From: Gonapodya prolifera JEL478
Taxonomy: Eukaryota > Monoblepharomycota > Monoblepharidomycetes > Monoblepharidales > Gonapodyaceae
Assembly (NCBI GenBank): GCA_001574975.1
Contig: KQ965798.1
Span: 18,245 to 57,772 of the forward strand
DNA length: 39,528 bases
Direction: 5' to 3'
Each line of letters begins with the position of its first letter. Position 1 is the first letter of the stretch. Positions 31,782 through 39,528 of the stretch are shown here, piece after piece. The translations under genes and the position numbers were made by a program. The notes beneath the pieces are model-generated. The model searched no databases, was not told the origin of the DNA, and worked only from the letters and a program-made list of their open reading frames with translations.

Positions 31782-34032
31782 ACGCTCAACGCTCTGTGGC
31801 TCCGCCAAATCGGCGGGGACAAATCCACCTCTTTCCTCTCCTCTTCTGTTGCAAACATAAGCATCGCAGTTGTCGCATCGATAATAGTGGCAATCGCATC
31901 AACGTCGGGGACGAAAAACAATTCAGATGCCATCGCACAGTGTAAGTCGCCTCGATGAATTTTCACTTCCTTCCCAAGGCGTAGACCTAACTCTCAAAAT
32001 GCAGCCTCCAAAAGTATCCAGGATCTCGCCAGAATAGTGCAAAAGGATGCGAGTGTGCAGATCGCCACCACTATCCGGGACTACCTCACGACTGTGTGTA
32101 ACCATGGACTTTGAAGCAGCTTCAGCAATGAATGCATCCCCTTTATATTTCTAGGCCAACGTAATGCTACAAGCGGCCGCGGATGTTATCGCCTCTGGTT
32201 TGATTGACGTCCTCGATTGGGAGTGAGTTCTCATGTACTTCCGGTGCTAGCAAGTTCAGCGTATCCACGTCAACATCGACCATCTCAGTAAGTACGCACC
32301 ATACTTAAAGACCTCTGTCAATACCATCGGTCCCAAAAGTGAGATCAACGCAGCGGACTCATGTCATAACCTCCCAATCACGCTCACCTCTCTCATTACG
32401 GACGAACAGCCAATATGTTTGTCGTCTCCTTGGTTACATTTTTCCCGAGTGTCAACAGCTTCGCCGTCGTGCCCGTGGTCTCGCAAGATGGTCAATCCAT
32501 CTCCTCGTACCTGTACTCGTACTTCGCCACCAACATCACGTGCACCAGAGTGAGTACTTTCGATTGGTATACATCACTTGCTAAACGGTATTCTACGATG
32601 CAGTTCTGCCCCCAGCGGAACACCAACAATACTCTCAACCGGTACACCTGGGACGACGCGACCAATCAGATCGGGGCACAGCCTGTGTGGAGTTTGAGTC
32701 CATTCACCTTCGATGGAATCCCAGACTTCTCACCAACGCGCGTCGTCACGAAAAACGTCCCCCTTGCGATGCCGGACCCCTTCCTCATGCTCGGTGCCGT
32801 CAACCTTGCAATGTCGTAAGTCACACGTGTGAAATAGCAGGACTTGCTTCAAGTTTCAACCCTCACGTCCTTTTCGCTCGTCAGGTTCCCTGTATTCAAT
32901 CCTGCCGGGCGATACGTCGGTATTCTCACGGAGCAGTTCATCGTTCAAAACTTGTGCACAGTTCTGGACAGCATGCGCGCGAACGCTACGCCAAACACCC
33001 TTTACTACATTCTGTCCAGGAATGGTGAGGTGATGGCGATGTCAGGATTACCTAACGCGACTGTTCAACAAGACGTGAGTCCAAATTGTTGATACTGAGT
33101 CATTGAAACCTCCTACACAGTTGGAAGCACCGAAACAGGTTCTCACGAAGCTTGTGGACCCCGCGACGCAGACGTATGCCCTCAAGACGATCTTCGACTA
33201 CCCTCAAAGCTCGTACCCACTCTTGAATCTCTCCGCGGCAACAATTTACTCATATGCAGGAGGAAACTTTTCGTCGGGCTTCCAAGACAATCAATGGTAT
33301 AAGGGAGGATACCTCTTCCAAGTGACTACGTACAAACACTTGGGCTTTACATTCATTATCGTTTCTGGGGCGTGAGTGGACGTTTTTTGTGATGGTATGA
33401 AAGCGCCAAGACAGACTGTTTCTCAAATCCCAGACCCGACGTCGACTATCTGGGCGACACGGTTGCTCTTGCTGGGAGACTCGCCGATCTCCAGACAAAG
33501 ACAAACCTTGCAACGTCTCTTGTTGGTGAGTTTCGATCCTCGGAAGGCAGTGAGACCGTGCGCTGCAAGCTCTTGACCATTTATTAAACAGCTGTTGGAG
33601 TCATTATCGTTATGAGCATTGGCTCCGTGATGTTCACTTGGTACTTCATCACGAGGCCGCTTGGTCGCATTCTTGAAGTGATTAAGAAGGCGCGCAAGTT
33701 TGATTTCTCGGCAGTGAGTTTCGAAACGATCCCCTCTCAGTATAAAACATAACGCCCACAATCTTTCACAGGTACGGGATGGCAGCCTTGGTGAAAACAG
33801 GTCCATCGTCTCAGAAGTGCGCAACACACAAGAGCACTTCATGGAGATGTTGCAGACATTTGCGAAAGCGTTGAAAGGTGAAGCCTTTGTTTGATGAAAT
33901 TTGTGGTGATTTCGTTTACTGGACCAACGTTTACTACACGCAGACAACAAAGCACTGATGTCCGGTAGTATGAGCAAATCCTCTGTCACGAACGGCAATC
34001 CGTCCGCAATGGAGCTTGCGACGAGGCATTAG
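31782..34032 (+). CDS. Membrane receptor with extracellular Cache-like domain and HAMP-like region, no effector
   Basis: The first TM segment (SSSVANISIAVVASIIVAIAS) is in a frame open from 31782 with no ATG, so the true start is probably in an upstream exon. Exons supported: about 31782-31941, 32005-32093, 32155-32222, one or more unclear exons ending at 32549, 32604-32815, 32885-33074, 33121-33371, 33434-33525, 33592-33713, 33772-33877 and 33944-34032. The extracellular part has the Cache look (IQDLARIVQKDASVQIATTI; SFPVFNPAGRYVGILTEQF; LYYILSRNGEVMAMSG). A second TM segment (AVGVIIVMSIGSVMFTWYFI) runs into RPLGRILEVIKKARKFDFSAV and an EVRNTQEHFMEMLQTFAKAL helix, a HAMP-like signalling linker. 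The protein stops soon after (MELATRH, TAG at 34030), without kinase, cyclase or PAS domain. Confidence 0.65.
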
Positions 34033-35441
34033 CTCCCTGATAAATTGGTGAAACGAAAAGTTCAATATGTACATCTGAATGTAACAACACAAATCGCAAT
34101 ACTTTTGGGAGCAATCGTTAATAGAATAGGAAAAATGATGCCCGATGAATTCGAAGTCAGTGGACACATTCGTGGTTTTTTGAAACTACAGATTATTATT
34201 ATAATTATTGTCGAACAAATTTTAACGTGTCGTCATGCCGGAACGAAGCACCACTCATTTCAAACGAATCCATCTAAGAATCAACGTCAATCACCGACAC
34301 ATTGGGCATCGTCCTCCTTTCGCTTTCCCGCCTGCCCTCCTCTTTCCGCCCTTCCCGTTCCCGCAATTCATCTCTTTGCACCTTACTTATGTATTTTATA
34401 CTTGTAACCAACTGCTCACCTGAGAGAACCACGTGAAATCTGCCACAGCATTCGAAGTCAGGTACAATTCGCATAGCTGCGTATCAACAGATTCACGTAA
34501 AAGTCATCTAACGTCAGCTGCTTCGACTTCGTTGGATTGCGTTCCGGCGGATGGGGGCCCGGGCCTCCTCCATGAGAGCGAACCCGAGCTAATTGCTTCA
34601 CCGCCACTCGCTCACACTCTTGAACTGCAGGGGATCATTTGGGCAACCCATTTCCCAGATTGGATCGCTAGAGGCTACCCCTACGAGTTTAGACTCTCCG
34701 GAACTCCATAAAACTTCTGTAAGCTTCGGATTTTGCGTGAATTCAGCCAGTTCTCCCCGCACAGCAATGCCAAAGCAAGCAGAAGCGCAAGCTTCTTCGT
34801 TGAAAATTACTCACTCAATGTCCTATCGGTTCATCATTTGCAGGTGAGATTACCCTCTCGATTGGCTTCTCGCTGGAAGCATCGCCGAACAATCATGCTT
34901 TGGACGCGACGAGAACGTTGTCACTGCAACTTACGTTTCGCATCAAGTTCGAACAGAGCCGGCCAAAACTGGCTCAAGCAGGCCGAAGTCACTCTGTAAA
35001 TAAAAGCTATATACCGGCTAAATAAATGGCTTAGAGACAATTTCACGTCGTCGTCTTTGCCCAAGAAGGGGCGAAAAGTCCTGCTGGGTTTTGCTAAAGT
35101 GTGCCTATGAAACCCTAAAACATCTGGCGAATACTCCTGAAAAACGTGGCAATGCAAGCGCTCTCTTGCTGTTTCAGGCTGTTGAGTCAGCCATCAGAGG
35201 AAAGCCTAGTCAATGGTGCTGCTCCGCAAGGGGAAAGGGAAATTGGAGTCGTCACAACGGACCAATACAATGCAACAAGGCCAATAACCCTGCTACTGGA
35301 TGGGGACATCACGCTTGAGAGATCCAATCCTGCTGTAGAATACAATCATCTACATTCCTCTGTGATCACTAAGGATACTGCCATGCATGATGTGGAACAG
35401 CTGACTATAACTGCCAGGCAATTGGGGAAAAGCCTTGGTCA
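34033..35441. other. Gene-poor interval before the third LTR
   Basis: About 1.4 kb of mixed composition. From 35180 to 35440 a plus-strand frame reads TTDQYNATRPITLLLDGDI and DVEQLTITARQLGKSLG. It looks coding and may start after an acceptor at 35177, but I do not recognise it. It could belong to a transposable element. Confidence 0.35.
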
Positions 35442-35681
35442 TGTCACACTGACATCCACTAACGTGGAATATATAGAGTAGTATGAGTGTTGGGTATTAG
35501 CTGCTGTGCTACTACTGTGGCCGCGGGTTTAGATGTGCACACCTGCAGGACGTGCCCTAAGTTTGGCATCACGTTCCTGCAGGTGAGTTCCATGCACATT
35601 ACGACTTGTTATGTATATTTGATCACACATACACGTTCCTGCAGATTACAGGCTCGTGCAGCTCATCTATTTTGTGTAGCA
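35442..35681 (+). repeat. Gypsy LTR, copy 3
   Basis: A 240-bp TG...CA repeat, very close to copy 2 over its full length, in the same orientation as copies 1 and 2. Flanking pentamers differ (GGTCA before, TTATG after), so there is no target duplication. The inverted repeat is at 35540-35585 and the splice-like pair at 35583 and 35644. Confidence 0.85.
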
Positions 35682-36004
35682 TTATGCCAAACTTCCTTCC
35701 CTGTTTTTAGCCGACTGCAAGTTTCAGATGCTATACAGGGACGTGATTTTTAGCAGGCACACGCCCCATTACACTATCTATTGAGGCAACGCGTTGCTTT
35801 TTGAATTGAATCACTCAGTGAGCAGTAATCTCTCTTGGCGTAATTTTGAAAACGGGATTGGCGACACAGAGCGAATCCACATATTGCAATTTCAATGCCA
35901 CCGCTCGTTGCACATTACAATCGATATTGCACATTCAAATTTTCGCTTTAATTGGACTACTACATGTTGAGTTATTCACGGAATTGTCAGCAGATTGTAA
36001 CTCT

Positions 36005-36445
36005 CAGTCATTGATATGAGTGAGTGAGTTACTTGCTCATTTTGTTCAACTTGCTACTCACTCACAAGTCAGGTGCCAAACTTGCAACTCGGCTCGCTCA
36101 TCAACAGAGGCAACTTGCTACTCACGAGTTGACTTGCTTGGTGTTCAAACTAGTTTATGCAAAGCCCAAACCTTTGATTCACCCAATTGCAAAAAAAATT
36201 GTACAATTTCAAACCAACCAATAATAAAAATTGCTTTTATTCATCATTTTCTAGCCATTATTGCAGGAAACTCTTGTTTCCACTTCTTTAATAACATTAA
36301 GCTTCTAATCATCCCCACACCTAATCGCGCCCTCTTATCACCAATGGCATTCTGACCTGCTGAAAAGATCCTCTCTGCCTCTGCACTTCTCAAAGGTATG
36401 TTTGATTGCAGATGGTGTGGTATTGTCGTCTCTGTTCAGTTAATC
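36005..36445 (-). mobile_element. hAT transposon 3' end
   Basis: The minus strand from 36445 encodes the C-terminal dimerisation domain of a hAT transposase: PLRSAEAERIFSAGQNAI, GDKRARLGVGMIRSLMLLKKW, and a stop at 36244-36246. ERIFSAGxxxxxxKRxRL is the family hallmark. Between the stop and 36005 lie many GAGTGAG/CTTGCTACTC subterminal repeats. The end is probably CAGTCATTGATATGAG at 36005, as hAT ends often start CA. The adjacent 8 bp (35997-36004, GTAACTCT) would be one side of the target duplication. The frame stops upstream at about 36446, so the element is a fragment. Confidence 0.75.
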
Positions 36446-36461
36446 ATTTGTCTCTGGACAG

Positions 36462-36895
36462 GAGCGCTCTCCGAACAACACATGCATGTGGAAGTGCTTG
36501 CGGAGTTGGCCGCCATGCTGGAAATCACACGCAAAGGTTCTACAGGTGGCAATGGAAAGGAGAAAGGTACGTCTTATGAGATTCCATTGCAAAGCACTAA
36601 TGCAATGCATCACTCACCACCATCCAGCTCAAGAATCCTCCCTGCCACGCAACGCACCCCCTTCACCCAAACCACGTTGCACAAAACCAAGCCATCCCTC
36701 TGTGTCTGCCGGTTTGCCAGCCACAGATGCTGATCCCAAAACTGTGAGTAACTGGTGTATGCCAATTTGAACATTGCTAACATTCATTGGCTATATCTGC
36801 AGTTCAATCTGACTGCTGAACGCAAGGAAGACAACAACACTCAAAGTGCTTCTAAATCCTCAAAAAAAGAGACAGAGGCTACCCCAAAACAGAAG
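36462..36895 (+). pseudogene. Unrecognised plus-strand exon series
   Basis: Three exons with canonical sites and matching phases: 36462-36566, 36628-36743 and 36803-36895. They encode ALSEQHMHVEVLAELAAMLEI, then a Pro/Ser-rich stretch (PSPKPRCTKPSHPS), then a Lys-rich end (SASKSSKKETEATPKQK), and run into a GTAAGT donor with no partner exon in sight. The upstream acceptor (CTGGACAG) abuts hAT sequence. The exon-phase pattern (1-1, then a low-complexity exon) resembles the unknown family at 37091-39528, so this may be a divergent relative cut by the hAT insertion. It is a fragment. Confidence 0.35.
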
Positions 36896-37090
36896 GTAAG
36901 TGAAAGGCTTTAATTCCTCAGTACATTCATATTTGTCCCAATGCTGACACACCCCCCACCCTGGGGACATACCCCCACCAAAAACAGGAAGCACCCCCAC
37001 CTCACCAAAGTCATATTTGTGATTCAGAAAAGTAAAACACCAAGTTGTTCTCACACACATTTATTGTAAGGAAAATAAAAGTAGGTACTT

Positions 37091-39528
37091 CTACTTCCTA
37101 CCACGTTGAGTCCGAGCTCCCATACCCTCGTCATCAGTTGTGTCCCTTCCCCGCTTCCGTGTAGTCCGAGTATCCTTCACAGCAGCTGCTGCCCTAGTCA
37201 CAACTCCTGGTGAGAATGCTGCTGCAGAACCACCACGGCCCTTAGGCTTAGAGGGGGTGGGAATATCTAATGCAGATTACCATTTAGTATAGCAACAGGT
37301 TCAGTCCATGCATATAAGTCAAAAAACTCACCAACATCAGTTCCAGCAAAGGTAGATGCTGGAACTGCAGCTTGTTTGGACCTTTGGGGNGGTGTGCGTG
37401 TAACTATCAAGATGACTGAAGTGAGATTCCATGCTCATCCAAAAGGAAATAAGAAACACAAGCCCCTACCTTTTTCAAGATCAGGTCCACTTCCCTCGTC
37501 CTCACCTTCATCATCCTCATCATCCTCATCATCCTCCAAATCGTCCTCCTCATTGTCCTCCCGACCCTCTTTGGCCTCAAGAATCAAGTAGCNACCCACT
37601 GAAAGGAGTTTTCAGTGAGACTTAACACAAACATAAAATTGTTTCTCTCACCGTCTTTGGGAATCTGTGGCACCTTGGGGATGCCCTTCTCGTCACCACC
37701 AGCATCCTCCTCCTCATCCTGCTTGTCCCCATTATTACTCTCTTCTCAGAAGCTGCCTGATCCAGCACAAAGGTGCAGAACATCTGAGTGATGTATTGCA
37801 GCCTTTTCTTGTTGGAGCGTAGCAACCTGTTGGTGGGGTGGGTGTGGGTGTTGGTAAAGTACCAGATTAGTGCGGCAACGCATTGACAAACAAAAAACAC
37901 TTACATGTAAAATGCATTGAATGCATCTTTGCCAAACTCCTCCTCTAGCTTGGCCACAAGGCTGTCAACCCCACTGAGGATTTCACTTGATACTGTCATG
38001 CCATAGAAATGGCGGCCAAGTGCAGCACAAGCTATGGCAAGCGATCCGCATCCAACAATTGGTGCAAATACGGCATCTCCAGAGTCGGTCATCAGGAGTA
38101 GTAGCTCCATCCAAACCGCAGCAGCAATTTGGCTATGGAAAGCCACCGACAATGTCTTCTTGCCTGGAGAAGAGGTTTTCTGTAAATGGTGTGAGTGTGG
38201 GAAAGCTGAAAAAGTTCTGTAGAATGTTGTACCAGACTTACCAAAATCTCCAACTTATGTAACTTAGAGGCGGCCGGAAACATGGATGAAGTGAGCTGGG
38301 ACCAAAAAGCCATGGCACTAGACCAGGAGAACTGGCCAGGAACAGTTCCTTTCACCACCACAAGGAACATAACCGTGTCACCTGTCTTGAGGATGGTGGC
38401 AGTACTTGCAAAGTCGGTGTCAGTTTTTGTCTTGGTGGAGGTTGGTGTCTCGCCAACCTCAATGCGGTGGAAGGTTCTACAACCAGCAAGGTAGTAGTCC
38501 GACTGGATAGCGCCAAAAGTTGAAAGCTCAACAGCCTAGGGGATGGGCAAGTTATCATAGAGTGAGTTTGCACACACTCCAAGTCTGTCACATACCTCCA
38601 AAATAATGCCACCGTCTTTCAAGATGTTATTGTAGCAGTGTTGACGCACAGTTCGATGGGCAGGAGACGCACCCTAATGGATAGTGTAGTACTCTGCATA
38701 TGCAAAACCAAAATTTTACGTACCACACCATCCACCCCATCAGGTCGTATCTGCATTACGATAAGTGAGGGCTCCATTGCCTTGCCCACTTCAAGTTCTG
38801 AGTCTGCGCAAAATGTTGATACATCACTGGCAAAGGCATGGTTAGAGGCAAGCTTGAGAACTGGACCAACAAAAGGAACCAAGAGTTGCGGTTTGTTGGG
38901 ATCTGCATTCTCCTGCGAGCAAAATTGATGAATGCACATCAGAGTAAAAATTGCAAATGTGAAAGTGAGTGACTCTACCTCGATCGCAACTTCCTTGTCC
39001 TCCAGTTTCTTGCGGGGTCTACTGGGAGCTGCGGAAGTTGTTGCGGCGGAGGGCGCATCCGTCTTTGCAGACTTTGCACCCATCAAAGAAGCCTTTACCA
39101 GAGGGCCTGGCATAGGTTTTGGCGCTTGGGGACGTGACTCGAGGGGAGGTGAGAAACCTTCCTGCACTTGAGCGTCATTGCTTTCGTTGACGGTGGAATT
39201 GGAGAGCGGCTGCTTTCCTGTGTTGCACCAAGTAAGGCCACGCTCGAGTTCAGTTAGATGGAAAACATACCTTTAGCTTTGCCTGGCCTATTGCGGCCCA
39301 AGCACACTTCGGAAGCCATGTCGAGGAATTCTTGCCTTGTAGCACAATTGTCAAACGTGCCTTTAGGGGAATGTTAACAATGTATGAGATCAGACCCAAA
39401 CAAAGCATCACCTTTGTACATCTCCGTAACTGCTTCATTAATTTTTGCTGCAGTCCACCCGTCCGTGATCCGTTTTGATTTGATCTCCTTGAACCACGGG
39501 CCGTATTTGCTGGTCCACTTGACTGCAC
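37091..39528 (-). CDS. Second copy of the unrecognised multi-copy family, 5' end beyond the window
   Basis: Exons on the minus strand: 39528-39412 (partial), 39360-39271, 39217-38979, 38912-38724, 38673-38596, 38535-38242, 38179-37905, 37826-37652, 37598-37470, 37403-37332 and 37266-37091, all GT...AG. In order the product has WTSKYGPWFKEIKSK, CATRQEFLDMASEVC, a GFSPPLESRP Pro/Ala linker, KPQLLVPFVGPVLKLA, HRTVRQHCYNNIL, KGTVPGQFSWSSAMAFWSQL, FHSQIAAAVWMELLLLM and LRSNKKRLQYITQMF. A strongly acidic stretch (EDDLEDDEDDEDD) follows, then a basic tail with AT-hook-like PKGRGG and TRKRGRD. A nuclear, possibly DNA-binding role is a guess from the tail. A one-base shift in the 37826-37652 exon (GAAGAGAG, about 37740) separates two good frames. 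Ns lie at 37390 and 37593. Family not recognised. Confidence 0.65.

Overview
The window looks like nuclear DNA of a fungus. Genes are dense and cut by many short introns (mostly 45-95 nt, GT...AG). Gene content includes a Furry/Tao3/Mor2 cell-morphogenesis scaffold, homogentisate 1,2-dioxygenase, an OPI10/Hikeshi protein and a family X DNA polymerase. A Cache plus HAMP-like membrane receptor and a kinase with RNI-type leucine-rich repeats recall zoosporic (chytrid-grade) fungi, but they do not settle the lineage. Single N bases and one 88-base run of N show this is a draft assembly.

Left flank (1 to about 4.3 kb): nested retroelement debris. It holds the 3' end of a Ty3/gypsy chromovirus with its LTR, a decayed copy of an unrecognised intron-rich gene family, a Ty1/copia LTR plus RNase H remnant in minus orientation, a gypsy solo LTR with a perfect 5-bp target duplication, and an unrecognised fragment with a short Cys/His cluster. 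From 4.3 to 5.9 kb I see no convincing gene.

Core (5.96 to 34.0 kb): seven host genes and one doubtful gene. In order: homogentisate dioxygenase (+), family X DNA polymerase (+, catalytic palm present but reading frame apparently broken), protein kinase with about 15 LRRs (-), Hikeshi (-), an unknown protein with hydrophobic segments and an acidic tail (+), an AT-richer unknown 2-TM gene whose exons do not join cleanly (+), the roughly 2,816-residue Furry/Tao3/Mor2 homologue (+, fifteen exons), and a Cache/HAMP-like receptor with no effector domain (+). These are ordinary chromosomal genes from unrelated pathways and do not form a cluster.

Right flank (34.0 to 39.5 kb): a third gypsy LTR, the 3' end of a hAT transposon (-), a plus-strand exon series of unknown origin, and a second, longer copy of the unrecognised family (-), which runs off the window. 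The two copies of that family face inward about 35 kb apart. Three aligned exons have identical lengths (90, 239 and 189 nt) despite clear divergence, so this is a protein-coding, multi-copy family that I cannot name. It is the best candidate here for something undescribed.
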